Shown here piece after piece: positions 47,322 through 59,580 of a stretch of DNA of 64,000 bases. Positions within the stretch are counted from its first letter, which is position 1. Each line of letters begins with the position of its first letter. A program made the position numbers and the translations under genes. Source of the stretch: Manduca sexta (Eukaryota; Arthropoda; Insecta; Lepidoptera; Sphingidae); contig NC_051130.1 in NCBI RefSeq assembly GCF_014839805.1, forward strand, positions 4,030,001 through 4,094,000. Reading direction: 5' to 3'. The notes below the pieces were generated by a model, which was given only the letters and a program-made list of their open reading frames with translations, did no database searches and was not told the origin of the DNA.

Positions 47322-49791
47322 CTACAATTCATCTTTCACAATTTCTGGTTTCCTCACAACACCGTCCACAACCATTTGTGAATATTTTTCTAAGAATTGA
47401 TCCCAGAAAGCGACCCTGTCTCCTATCGGGTTGGTTTTCATGCGGAGATTCTTCGAGACATGTAGATATTTTAAATCTTCAGACTTGTCCAATGGTTCCC
47501 ACGTGAAGCCGTTAAGAACACCATCGTCTTTGTCAGGCGTGGGGTTCCTAGAAAAACATGGAAGCTCACTTAGAGTTTATTCGGAGAAAACGTATGTATT
47601 ATTAAAATAATGGTGTTATTATTCATAGAAGAAATCAATGGTTGTAGAGTATGGTTAGTAGAAACAATAATCTCTAATGTCTTAGTAATCCAATAATATG
47701 GATTGCATAGCAACAGAAACCATTATTAAATGAAAAAATAATAATATAGGTATATTAAATTATCCATACACTTACCGAGTTTTAGCAAAGTTGGCCCACA
47801 TTCGTACCATTCTGCGCAGAATCTTTATTTCCTTTGGATCGGATGGCAGGTTCTTAATGTCTTTGTAATACTTCTCCATACGAGTACATAAATGTAAGTA
47901 ACAAAGCTCGTCTGTTATCGATGCTCCTGTAGGATCTATGGGAATCATAGACCGTCGCCTCAAGTAATAAGAGTTCTCGCTAAATTGCCCACAAAAATCG
48001 AACATATAGTAATATATAGAGGATTTTACTTCATTCATCAATTTCTTAATAGCTTTATGGTACGCATACATGTGTATAGCGTCGCCAGCGTACGCCGCGT
48101 ACTCCAAAATGTTACCGTCGTGAATAGATTTGTGTTCAAAATAGAAATCAATTATCTCTCTTGATGCTTCTTTGTATGCCGGGTCTTTAGTATGAAATGC
48201 AAAATCAACTCGTATTGGTACATGTAAAATGCCTAGTTCTACGTCATGCGTCATCAATCTTGGTACAAAAAGGAAATGCGATGCTAAATCCAATCCTTCT
48301 CTTGAGTTAAACCCGAATATAATGGGTACATCATTCACAATTTTTCCTTCTTCTGGGATAAACTTGAGTACTGCGTTGGGACTGTCGGGTTCTACCGTGG
48401 GAGTAAAAGGGAAAGTGCTATGCTGTTTAAAGTCTTCGTCGATATTATCTAGAACTTCTATTTCTTTTATGAGCAGTTCTTCTGCGCTAGCGTTTTGTAA
48501 TGCTTCAAGAAGTACTTTACTATCGTCTGTTTCTACCTCAAATATTTTACCTAGTGCGAATGCTTTCTCTTGTGGATTCTTATAAAAATACAAAGATTCG
48601 AAGGCGGATCCGCTTTGCATAATGACAGCTGAAAAAAGACCCTTGGCTTTTTCTGAGTACAACATAATTTCTGCAATCGTAGCTCCACCGCGATTTCCCA
48701 TTATAGTAACTCGATTAGGGTCACCACCAAACTCTTTTATATTTTTTTGTACCCACTGGAGACCGAGAATAAAATCTCTTAAGCCATTATTACCAGGAAT
48801 AACATCATTTTCAGTTGTTAAGTATCCTAAAACACCTAGTCGATGATTAAGGGTGACTACAATAACTCCTTCTTCGACAAAGAATTGCGGTGAATAAGTT
48901 TTCGATCCGTTGAAACCTGTTCTAAAGTTATCATTGTAATCGAATACTATAACAGGAGCGGATGCTTGTAAATTAGGTGTGAATACATTGATGTAAAGAC
49001 AATCTTCTGATCCGGATATTCCGAATTCTTCCCCGTTGCGCATTCTTGCGTTCAGTTGGAGACATGTCGGTTTATTCTCAAGTGCTTCATAAATACCCTC
49101 CCAGCCTTTATGCGGTACTGGTGGCTGTAATAAAAAAAGATGTTACAGTTTTTTTTTATTTCTTTCATGACGAGACGAGCTTGCCGTGCGCTCGATAGTA
49201 AGCCATACGATCGTCCATAAACAGTAGAAACTTCATACAACACCTTAAGTTACAAATTATTGTTTGGTATTTCCACTACGCTTACCATACTGAGACATGA
49301 GATGTTAGGTCTTATTATATCCAGTAGTTGCACTGGTTACAATGTTCTTCAAACCGGAACACAACAGTGCCTATACACTACTGCTTGGCGGCAAAAATAA
49401 ATATTGCGGTGGTATCTATCCAGGGGACTCTTACATATGAGAGACATACCACTAATAATGATTGCTATAAAGACATCTAGAACCCCCGAAGTTATTATAA
49501 TTTATAGGTTCCTGTACTTTAACTCGAGATTTAATATAACTCTATTAGTAGTTAGTGCTTTGTAGTATTAAGAATATTAAACTGTACCTGGAATCTAAGT
49601 TTGCCAACAGGCGGTTCTGCGTACGGTATTCCTTCAAACACATAATAACTTTGTTCCTTAAAAAGCGTAACATTCGTTTTTCCTAACAAAACACCTTGTT
49701 CTAACTTCACCTGAACATTATTTTCACTAGAACACACATTTATAAAAAATTGTATTAATAAAATATATTTAAAACATCTCATTCCTAACAT
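47322..49791 (-). CDS. Carboxylesterase-like protein E1, non-catalytic, C-terminal KDEL
   Basis: Three exons: 49588-49791, 47776-49124, 47322-47547, giving 592 aa. A hydrophobic signal peptide (~1-21, KYILLIQFFINVCSS) leads into the COesterase fold: GIPYAEPPVGKLRF, EDCLYINVFTP, VTLNHRLGVLGYL. Where active family members have GESAGG there is GNRGGA (Arg ~213). The histidine motif GxxH is GASITDEL (Ile ~471). HGGG is replaced by FDYNDNF. The acidic triad residue stays as FNSREG (Glu ~344). I therefore infer that it is not a hydrolase. It ends EIVKDEL, an ER-retrieval signal, so it should reside in the ER lumen. Intron phases (0, then 2) match its neighbours E2-E4. An AGATAAG GATA motif lies about 70 bp upstream of the ATG. 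No frame damage is seen, so it looks like a live gene. Confidence 0.93.
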
Positions 49792-49861
49792 GTTGACGAT
49801 AATTTTAATTTCTTGGATTATTTGCTAATGCATTGCGTCCGTTTCACATACAAACAATTGA

Positions 49862-49868
49862 AGATAAG
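49862..49868 (+). promoter_or_regulatory. GATA motif upstream of E1
   Basis: AGATAAG lies about 70 bp upstream of the E1 start codon. Comparable motifs precede E2 and E3. GATA factors drive gut and fat-body genes in insects, so this is a lead only. Confidence 0.3.
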
Positions 49869-50780
49869 CTTGGAAAACGTGGACTTCAGTTATCAATTGT
49901 AATCGATATAAAATTATGATGTTATTATCGAGGTATTATACAAATATATAATCAAACCATTACGTGTCTCTGAGATAGTAATAAAATACTAATAATAAAA
50001 TTGACATTTCTTGGCAATGAGGTCCATAAAACAACTTAGATTTTTAAAAACCTAGATTTAATTTGTTAATGAATCTGATTTGGGATATAAAATTGAACTA
50101 TTAGGGGAATATTTTTTATTCTTATCTTGGTGTTAACGTGGGGTTAACACAAAATGATAACGTGTTGCAGAAAGATAGGTAAGTCAGTTACAGCGGGGAT
50201 TATACGAAATCTTTAACTCAGTATTACGACCGGCTGCCGGCCTGCCTTTATTGGTGACTATCTAATGATTAGAAAAAAAAAATTCCAACTTGGGACGGCA
50301 ACTATAAATCGACGGCTAACTATTGCAAAGTTCTATGTTATATGTTATGTACAAATTGAATTATATATATCAGACAATAATCCCGCACGATAAATAAAGG
50401 AGAAACCATGAATCATTATCGTTTCTAGTTTTTACTGATATGAAAATTTTATACCAATTTTTTTCAAGACAAGTATAAATAGCACACGACTTTGTAAAAG
50501 TAGGCCAGTGAAATACACTTCAAAACGCATAAACTTTCATCTCTTATTATGCATAATATTAAACGTTACACCGCCAAATTTAGTCATGATTCGTTGACTG
50601 TTTTTTAATAAATCAACCAAATAAATGTCATATTACCTATGGCCAATTAAATTAATAACAAAAGGTAAACTACGAAAGGTGAGTAAGTATAGGAGTTGAT
50701 TTACTGCAGTATAGTTACTCGCATCATATCGTTGGCGATAGTGCAATATGGTGTAAGTGAAAAAGTATTAGTATTAGTAG

Positions 50781-50835
50781 CTGTTTAATGTCTTTAATAA
50801 TAGTAAGTATTAGTATTATTAAAGACATTAAACAG
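50781..50835. repeat. Perfect 22-bp inverted repeat, 11-nt loop
   Basis: CTGTTTAATGTCTTTAATAA plus TA is followed by an 11-nt spacer and its exact reverse complement. It could fold as an RNA hairpin or be a relic of a small MITE. Confidence 0.75.
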
Positions 50836-51198
50836 TTAATTATAGAGCGGACATCAGGTCAAAATTTGTGCTGCGAAAGTTATTACCAAGTTAAGACGTC
50901 TTGTTTGAAATCTCCGTGTGATAAGATACTTCAGCGTCCTTAGATATTTAAACAAAAATAAAATATTTGCAGAAAATATACTAATATGCGCATTAAAAAC
51001 ATACAAATCAATATGGGAAAAATATGAAGTTTACGTGGGTATTTTCCAATTTCATGATAGATTGAGAAATGATCGTAATTGCACAATTTTTTGTATAACT
51101 ATCTTCCCAATGTCCGCTCTATAAAATCTTAGAACTCTTTAAGTATTATCAATCTAAAGTTTAGTATAATAAAGATCAATTTTTAATTTCTTTTTTTG

Positions 51199-51300
51199 TC
51201 GTGACCATGAAGGCTGCAAAGTTGTCGAAACGTGGGGAGAAAATTATTATATAAAAACCACGAATAAAAACGAAAAACAGTTGTATTTCAATGTCTAACA
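51199..51300. repeat. Family P palindromic MITE fragment
   Basis: It carries GTGACCATGAAGGCTGCAAA, GTCGAAACGTGGGGAG and ends TTCAATGTCTAACATTCG. Confidence 0.55.
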
Positions 51301-51534
51301 TTCGTTAAACATAGAAATCATCAACAAAATTTAATGAAAAGCATATTAACTTGAAATATATATTTTTAATTTGTTTTCCGTATTTGCCTATCCTAATATA
51401 ATTATTTATAATCTTTCTAGGGCAGACGGGTACTAAGTTATCATCGTTAATCGAATTATGATAGCAATCATACTTTACGTTTTGAACAATTATCCTAAAC
51501 TAACGAACACGGCTTTATGAATCATCAATTAAAA

Positions 51535-51571
51535 ATACTTTAATCATCAAAGGTATTGATGATTAAAGTAT
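51535..51571. repeat. Perfect 16-bp hairpin, 5-nt loop
   Basis: ATACTTTAATCATCAA is followed after AGGTA by its exact reverse complement TTGATGATTAAAGTAT. Confidence 0.75.
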
Positions 51572-51750
51572 TAGGAATTTGTCTTGGCCTTTTTATTACC
51601 TGTACCAGAAGTTAGTTCTAAATTTATCACAAAATTGCTAAGTTTTTTATTTTCCCGGTCAGGCTACATATTACTTTATGTGGTCTACGTTACGATAGGA
51701 AATTTGAAATAATAAATAAGACAAATATAATTAAAAAGTATATTTTATAA

Positions 51751-54296
51751 TTATAGTTCGTCTTTAACGCCCTTGATGACACCGTCCTCAGCCATGTCTC
51801 TGTACTTGGCTATGAAATCGTCCCAGAACTTAATCCTCTTCTCGTGAAGGTTGGTCTTCATGTTGAGCTCGTCACTTATCACCAAGCAATCCTTATTCTC
51901 CTTGGTTGCTGGCTTCCATGTCAGATCTCCGCCAGGTGGTGTTGGATTTCTGAGAAAAAAGCAATTGGTATATAGACTGTAAAAAACCTATGTAAAGCCT
52001 TTCTCTTCTAAATTTCTATGCGTTCTTATAGGTCAAAGACCCACGATTCTTGTTTCTGGTCGTTAATGATTACCAATTCATCTACCATGAGGTAATCAAT
52101 CTGCTTGCCTACGTTCTAAATTAAAAAAAAATATTGGGGAGGCTAGGGCTCATTAAATTATTTTAATTGGCTTTAATCCAGCATATTTTACCATCCGAGA
52201 ATCTAAGATACACCACCCCAAGAAAGAAAAGCAAAATTCATTTTAAGTGCCTAAAATTTGATCGGACAATTATTTATTGAATCAAATTTTGTGCAATAGA
52301 TTTAAATCTGCTACAAATTCCCCGTTAATAAATTAGTTGATTTATCTTCGCATCTTCTATGATGTCAAAATCAATTAGCCCTTACCCAGTTTTAGCAAAA
52401 TTAGTCCACATACGGACCATGTTCTTCAACACTTTCATCTCTTCAGAATCTTCATCTTCCATAGCTTTTATGTACGCTTTCTTAATTTTATTGCAAACGA
52501 ACAAATAGCAGAGCTCGTCACCAGTGGTAGCGCCCCACGTCCCTTCCACCGTAAGTGCTTCTTCCATCGCCAAATTCTTCCTCATATTTAATTCTCCACT
52601 ATAGTCAAAAGCATAGTAATAAATCGGCGCAGACGATATATTCAAATATTTCCTTACTGTGTAGTCAATCGGATAAATGGCCGAGGCATCCCCGTGGTAC
52701 ATCATATATTCACCAGGCTTGCTTATCTTTACGTAGCCTTCCTCGAAGTAGAAGTCTTTAACTTCTTGTACAGCATCCCAATAAACGTTAGTGTTTATTT
52801 CGAAATGATAATGGACTCGTATAGGGAACATCATCAAGAAATCTCTGTCGGCGAACGTCAGGTACTGAGGCTTTCGTAAGAATCGCTCACATTTCTCAAG
52901 ACCTTCATTAGAATTGTACCCGATCATTATTGGTATATCGATTTTAATATGCGAGTCTTCTGGAAGCTGGTTAATTATGGCATCAGGATGGTCGTGTTCT
53001 ATCACCGGGCTGTTTCCAAGTATACCCACTTGAGCATGTCGCGAATCGTCAGTGGGAATTGAATGTAACTCAGATTCACTAATTTTCTGCGCAGAAAATT
53101 CAGAGAATTCCTTTATGAGTTGTGCACTTGTACTGACATGTTTTTCTAATTCCTTGGCGAGCGCTAGAGCTTTGTCGCGAGGTTTACCATTGAAGTACAT
53201 GGACTGCCATGTTGTTCCGCTCTGCATAATCACTGCGCTGAACAGCCCCTTGGCTTTCGGTGATTGTAAAAGAATGTCAACGAGTACTCCACCGCCTTCG
53301 TTGCCCATTAAAGTGACCTTGTAAGGATCTCCGCCAAATTTATGGATGTTCTGTTGTAGCCATTTCAATGCTAGAATTACATCTTTGATGCCATTGTTGC
53401 CAGGCAGTAAGTCATCTTCGTAGCTGATGAATCCCATAGGTCCAACTCTATAGTTGATATTCACTATCATTACGTCTTCTTTCATAAAGAAATCTGGACC
53501 ATATTCTCTAGAACCGTTGAAGGATAATCTGAAATACTCATTGTAAAAGAATACGATAACTGGAAAACTTAATTCATCTTTGACTGGCACCTTCGGGGTA
53601 TGTATGCCGAGTCGTAGGCAGTCTTCATCACCGTAAAATCCATAATCTTCTATGGTCCTCGAAGGCAAGTAAAATTGGGAGCACGCTTTTGATTCTTTTT
53701 TCGCGTTTAATACATTACTCCAACCTTGATGGGGTATTGGAGGCTAAAAATAAGTTAATGGTTTAAATAATTTCAATATAACTTATAATAATATTAACTG
53801 TCTATTTATGAACTATTTAAATAGATTTGCTATTTTAGTTTTGGTAATAAATAATATTGAAAGATAATTAAAAACATTCCCTCCAGACAAGCAATTTGTG
53901 GGTGAGATAAATCTCCGTCTAGACACGAGAAGAAAAAAGTCGTGTTATTAACTATGTAAAATTAAAAATATGATTTGTTATTTATATTACTATTTTAAAA
54001 AACTAAAAACGTTTCACGTCAAAACTAAGAAGTCACTGGTTTCATTTATAGCACAGGCCATTCGACCTCCTTTGCTTAACGTATTGCCATAAAAATTTAA
54101 GACCACTTACCATAAACCTTAATTCACCGATCGGCGGTTGAGCATACGGGATGCCCATAAACGAGTAATATTTCTCATTTTTAATAATAGAGGGCACTTC
54201 CACGCCCTCAACTTTGCCGGAACTGGTATCTACAATCAGATTTCCTTTTACAACAACACATAACGATAAAAATAGAACAATATTAACCGCCATCAT
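51751..54296 (-). CDS. Carboxylesterase-like protein E2, non-catalytic, C-terminal KDEL
   Basis: Three exons: 54111-54296 (62 codons), 52386-53743, 51751-51949, giving 580 aa. Signal peptide AVNIVLFLSLCVVVKG is followed by GIPYAQPPIGELRFM. Fold markers: EDCLRLGIHTP, VNINYRVGPMGFISYEDDLLPG, WLQQNIHKFGGDP. The nucleophile elbow is GNEGGG (Glu ~211 in the Ser position). The His motif is GATTGDELCYLF (Thr ~469). There is no HGGG. Glu ~342 in YNSNEG is kept. It ends IKGVKDEL. The splice pattern equals that of E1 and E3. Two Met codons open the frame; I chose the first. A TATATAAG box (54423-54430) lies upstream. It should be a soluble ER-lumen pseudoenzyme. Confidence 0.93.
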
Positions 54297-56182
54297 GGTA
54301 AACAGTTCGCTTGTAATAACAATATGTTATTTGTACTCAATATTATTAATTGTACACTGACGTGTACCTTGATAAAATGTACGAATTGTTATCTTTTACC
54401 GGTGATATGGTATTACAGGATACTTATATACTTAACGTGATAATAGATTAACTGTTGCTTGACTTCATTTTTGGGAATTTTGTTAGTAACATATATTATT
54501 ACTTCATCAAAGTTAGGAGAAATACGGAGTATTAGCTACTATTGTAACCGCAATTTTATTTTCAGCGATAGGAGTTCAATAGTAATTTATTTATTTATTA
54601 CACTTAATATACAAAGAGAATAAAGGCGGCTTTAATACCGAAGGCATTTTCTATCACTCAACCTTTAGGTGGTGCAGAGACTAAAGAAGGCTATTTGAAG
54701 GCTGCTTATTCCTTAATTACTTTCAATGACCTTAAAAAAGTTAGCTTGAAAGTGTCTTCCAAAAGAATCGTTTAAAAAAAATTCATAATTTGAGATCAAA
54801 CCGAAATATATTTCGTTAGAAATGTAATAAACCTGTAGAATAATTGTTACTATGGAGATTATCTTTTATTTATTGTCTGTAATTATCAGTTGATTGGGTT
54901 TTCCCGGACAAACTATAGACTACGATATATATAAGTAAGAACTAATTGTCCTGTAAAAATCATAATTAATTTATTTTGCAAATATATAGGATAAATTGTG
55001 ATGTTTTATATGTTTATATATTATACGTGCAATATTTTTCCTCGTTTTAACGATATGAAAAATTTTATGTATAAGTAGGTGCAATAGGATTTTAAGATAT
55101 TTTTATAGTTGTTATTCTTTATATATAGTCAATATTCCGTCTACGCAGGCATATCCGTCTTTTCCAATTACGAGCATATAGGTTTTAGTAAAAAAGTCCC
55201 TTATTTATCTATACGGCTATCAAAACTGTCTTTCGATAATAACAGTTGTAATTGTAACTAGACGAATTTCCCCACGTGGACGGAAATGGGCTACTTGAAT
55301 ACATATAAGGCTAATTGCTTGAGCGACATTTTTCTTAGAAAATTTTAACTACGTTAAAAACATAGAAAAATTAGATGACTTTAAATATGTATGAAACTAT
55401 GTGTCGCAAAAAATGACACTTATAACTGTCGATATAATTTGTCTATCATTATTTTTTGGAACTTTATTAAAACCTTTTCACATCTCTTATTTTTCACCAC
55501 CATTAACCACAAATTATTTTTGTGTTTTAGTTATAAAAATATATTTTCTTTTTAATATTCAAATAGAATGTTCATTTGTTTTGTTCAAATAAGTAAATGT
55601 AAAATCCTTACCTCTAGCATCTGATAGCTTTACATTTCTTTGGAAATGGACAGAAGATTTTTTTATTGAGATATTTTATAATAATTTATACATACAAACA
55701 CACTCACTCTTTCTATCACCGACGGGGTAGGCAGGGATGCAATTGCTTTACCTACTTTTCACCTTCCGTATTCCATCCCATGATGTGATAGGGGGAGCCT
55801 ATCCTTATATCAGGCACAAATTTTATTAATTTAATTTTATTAATAACTAAAGTTAAATATTGTTTTAATAGCATATTTAATTCATGCATTATTTATTTAT
55901 AAAAAGAGCATTCTATGTACTACCATACCTTTCGGAGTAAAATCCCAAATTAGTAAAATATTATAAATGCAATTGCATTTATTCCACTAATAATACTGAA
56001 TATTGTAATATTTTTATAGACTTTCATGAATCCTTTATAAGTTATAATTTTAAATTAATTATATTAAAGTTTGATATTATAATTTGTAAATTAATTGTAC
56101 GTACGACAGAAATAACAAGACTATGCGCTCTTAAAAAAAATAATAAAACAAAATTTTCTTCCAAATTAATTTATTTGAATTG
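54297..56182. other. Spacer between E2 and E3
   Basis: It is AT-rich with a retroelement-like tail near 54590-54690 and a truncated reverse SINE at 55690-55815 (GGTAGGCAGGGATGCAATTG, ATCCCATGATGTGATAGGGG). No exon is recognised. Confidence 0.5.
54389..54396 (-). promoter_or_regulatory. GATA motif upstream of E2
   Basis: The minus strand reads AAAGATAAC about 95 bp upstream of the E2 start codon. The role is inferred from the repeated occurrence in the cluster. Confidence 0.3.
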
Positions 56183-58471
56183 TTATAACTCATTTTTGAC
56201 TTGTTTAGGCTTTTTGACTACTCCATCCACAGCTTCCCGTTGCCATCTTTCGATGAAATCATTCCAAAACTCAAATGTCTTGCCGTACAAGTCTTGTTTA
56301 ACTTCAATTTCTTTGTCTATATGGAGGTATTCCTTATTTTCGACAGTGTATTTTGGCCAGACGACCCCGTCCAGTGAATCATCGCTGGTTGGTGTCGGCT
56401 CCCTGAAACGAATCACTTTATCAACTAAATTGTTAATGGATTACATGAAAAATGGTCCCAACTCAGCGGTCGGGAAACAAATTGCTCGGCATAACAAAAT
56501 GTTTAATAAATTTACCTGTATTTAGCGAAATTTGTCCACAGTTTAATTAGTTTCGCTTGAATTTTACTTTCCTCTGATGTTGATTCATGGTGTTTTATGT
56601 AGTTATCCTTAAGACCTGGGCATTTAAAGAGGTAGCAAAGTTCGTCAGCGGAAGCCGCTCCCCAAGTGCCATCTTCTATCTGAGATAGCTTCATCAAATC
56701 GTTTTTGTTGTCATTCAGATCGCTATAATAGTCAAAGAAGTAATAGTACACGGGTTTCTGTGAAGTAACTGCATATGTTTTGGCCGCGTAGTCCACAGGG
56801 TAAGCAACTAAAGTATCGCCCGTGTATGTTATGAAGTCTTTAATACTCTTCATGTTTATTTTATTTTTGAAGTAATATTTTTTCAGTTCTTTCTCGGCAT
56901 TCAGGAAACCATCTTCTACAGGATCGAATCTTAAGTCCATCCTCCTAGGCAGCAAAAATGGGAAGTCTTTATTGAGAAAAGTAATAAATGCCGGCTCTAC
57001 AAGATATTGTATAGAGTATTCCATACCCTCTCTGGAATTGAAACCTAACATTACAGGAATGTTTAACTTCTCTTTTGATTTCTCAGGATATTCAGGTATA
57101 AGTCCGTTTCCAGCCTTTTCCACAATTGGTCCAAACGCTGTGATGCTTCTTTGTGTTTCTTTAAAATAGTCTTTTGGACACGCATGCATTTCTCTAACAG
57201 GCAGATCGATAGCTGGTACATCTTGCAGCTCTTTTAACAGTTTGATGCCATTTGTAGCAGTTCTGTTTAGCAGTTCTCCTAAACTAAACGCTCTCTCTCG
57301 GGAACCTTCTTGTAAATATGCCGTGCTCCACGAAGAACCACCTTGTAATATAGCAGCGCTGAATAATCCTTTAGCAGTTGAATGCATTAACAAGTCTACA
57401 GCTGCTGCACCTCCTTTGGATCCCATTAGAGTTACTTTTTCAGGATCTCCACCAAATCTTGCTATGTTGTCTCTTACCCATTCTAATCCAGCTACTATGT
57501 CTTTTAATCCAGCATTACCCGGTAGGAGTTCTTCGTCAAGCGAAAGAAAGCCAAAGACCGCGAGTCTGTGACTTATTGTAACCAGTACTACATCTTCTTC
57601 AATGAAGAAATCGGGTCCATAGTCTCTGGTTTTGTTGTACGAGTTTATAAAATTATCGTTCAAAATGAACACGATGACGGCGCGCTTTTTATCGTCTAAC
57701 GCTGGCGTGAAAACATCTAGATACAGGCAGTCCTCTGACCCATAGTAACCAAGAGGCTGGCCTTTTTTAATGTTGTTGTTTATTTGCGAGCAGGCGGGTT
57801 TATCCTTTGTTGTGGACAAGACGTCGGTCCAAGGCTCGACGGGTTGTGGTGGCTGGAAAAGGTACAAATGTTTACATTAAACGAAAGAGTATTTTAGATT
57901 TCGCCAGTGGATTTTGCTGATTCACCTTTGCTTTAGGAGTCTGTCATGTTTTTAAGAACTGTATTCAGTGTTTATATACACTATATTGTCAATAAACTGC
58001 ATGGAATGCCAAGTAGCTCTCATTTGTATATTATTATACTGATCAATTTAAAAATTAGTTAAGTATAACAAAAATAGGGTGAGTTTGTTAATTGTAACTT
58101 TTTTAATCCAAATTGTCGGGAATACAAATCATTTGTAACATTTAAATATAGGTTACGTTGGATATATTCTATCGTCATATAGAAGTTACAATCAAACCCC
58201 AAAAAGCAAATCTGCGTTCCCATCTGCGTTTTATATCCAATAAATTCTATTATAATTGCCAAAGAATAATAGCATTTTTATTTACCATAAACCTCAAATC
58301 TTTCAATGGCGGTGCCGCGTAGGGTATGCTCATAAAGCCGTTGTATTCAACATTTTTTATTAGCGTTTTTAGCACTTTTCCTGATATTTTTCCATTTGTT
58401 GTATCCACTATTGGTTTGTTACCACTGATTCCTATTATGTATGTAGCAAATAATATTAATTTATAATACAT
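56183..58471 (-). CDS. Carboxylesterase-like protein E3, non-catalytic, C-terminal KNEL
   Basis: Three exons: 58286-58471 (62 codons), 56516-57852, 56183-56402, giving 580 aa, the same length and exon 1 size as E2. Signal peptide YYKLILFATYIIGISG. Fold markers: SIPYAAPPLKDLRF, EDCLYLDVFTP, VTISHRLAVFGFLSLDEELLPG. The nucleophile elbow is GSKGGA (Lys ~208). The His motif is GAASADELCYLF (Ser ~463). HGGG is lost. Glu ~337 in FNSREG is kept. It ends QVKNEL, a KDEL variant that may be a weaker ER signal. An AATAAA lies 8 bp past the stop. Upstream are AGATAA (58542-58547) and TTATCA (58552-58557). Confidence 0.93.
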
Positions 58472-58541
58472 TTTAATGCGATAACGTGACGATGTGCATG
58501 CCTAACATATCGATCGCTACTGGGGTACTGGGCTTGGATAA

Positions 58542-58557
58542 AGATAATTACTTATCA
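58542..58557. promoter_or_regulatory. Paired GATA motifs upstream of E3
   Basis: AGATAA and TTATCA lie 4 bp apart in opposite orientation, about 70-85 bp upstream of the E3 start codon. Confidence 0.3.
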
Positions 58558-58680
58558 CATTAATCTTAATAACACGCGGAATAAAGTGAATGGTTGTATG
58601 AAGTTTTGGCTGTAGATTAGTATTACGACTACAACTTTGTACAATAGAAATAGAAATAAAAAATATATTTAAAATTAAAT

Positions 58681-58916
58681 TATACAGGGTTACAGGTTAA
58701 GTCGACCTAGATCCTTTAAAAGGTTATTGTTTCCATCATTTCTGACTACATTCGCTATGAAGCTTAAAATTTTTCTATTTGCCTATTTTTTTAGTTTCTA
58801 TCATTTGATTTACGTATGTTTTCTTTTTTATTGTCGGAGACAAGTTTCAATTTCAGGTTTATGAACCGACTGCGTTGTAGCAGACGACTGATTATAAAAA
58901 AAATAACCCTGTATAT
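58681..58916. mobile_element. MITE with TACAGGGTTA ends, TA target
   Basis: TACAGGGTTA near the left end and TAACCCTGTA at the right end are inverted and flanked by TA, fitting a Tc1/mariner-type non-autonomous element of about 0.23 kb. Confidence 0.6.
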
Positions 58917-59182
58917 ACACATTGAGTTTTTCTAACTTAGGCTTACATTTTAACTATAAGTTATAATATTTTAACTATTGTAATCGTGGTATTAAGGCTG
59001 CTGGAAAAGTGAATAAATAATAAATAAATATATATTTGATAAGACTCCAAGTCTTGTCTTGTACCTTGTATCCTTCGCCGACCTACATCAAGAAAATAAA
59101 AATTAAGCAAAACCGCAAAAAATCTGTATAACCAGCTCTGAGCTGTATACTTTATCTATATTCGTAAGAAACTCAAATCCAA

Positions 59183-59410
59183 ATGCGACGACAAGAACTC
59201 CATACAAATATGTCCGAGTCAACGCTTTTACGGCATTTCTTAGAGGAAGAGGGACTGGGCGATTTATTAAATGATCCATTAGGTGGACAGCGGTGGTTGA
59301 TAAGGGCGTTGGATGTAGGGCGGCTTAACCTCTATAAGACTACGCCTTTGGCCCTGAATAATCTATTTTTATTCATCTCTGTCATAGCGACGGTTTATAT
59401 AGTTTACTAG
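59183..59410 (+). CDS. Small open frame with C-terminal membrane segment, uncertain
   Basis: A 75-aa frame runs from ATG; a second Met opens MSESTLLRHFLEEEGLGDLL. Balanced codon use contrasts with the AT-rich surroundings. The last ~18 residues (NNLFLFISVIATVYIVY) form a hydrophobic tail that would suit a tail-anchored protein. No family is recognised. A retroelement-like tail follows at about 59425-59505, so it may instead be part of a repeat or a retrocopy. Confidence 0.25.
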   Translation: MRRQELHTNMSESTLLRHFLEEEGLGDLLNDPLGGQRWLIRALDVGRLNLYKTTPLALNNLFLFISVIATVYIVY

Positions 59411-59580
59411 ATAATAAGAAATATGTGAGGTCAAAGCCCTCTCTCAGTTGTAAAGGAGACCAGTACCTAGTAATGCGGATGGGCGCATATTATTATTTAC
59501 TCGTGTCTGATGGGTCTGAAGGCCCTTAAGGTTGAATTTTCATTGTATTTAAAGCGGTGATGGTGTGTTTTTATTGACAA

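Larger units (their letters stand above)
49792..51750. other. Spacer between E1 and E2
   Basis: It holds a 22-bp-arm hairpin (50781-50835), a family P palindrome fragment (51199-51300) and a second hairpin (51535-51571). No exon is recognised. Confidence 0.5.

Noticed and set aside
48229..48846. Long plus-strand frames across E1 (and similar ones across E2 and E3)
   Set aside because: They are antisense shadows of the large esterase exons.
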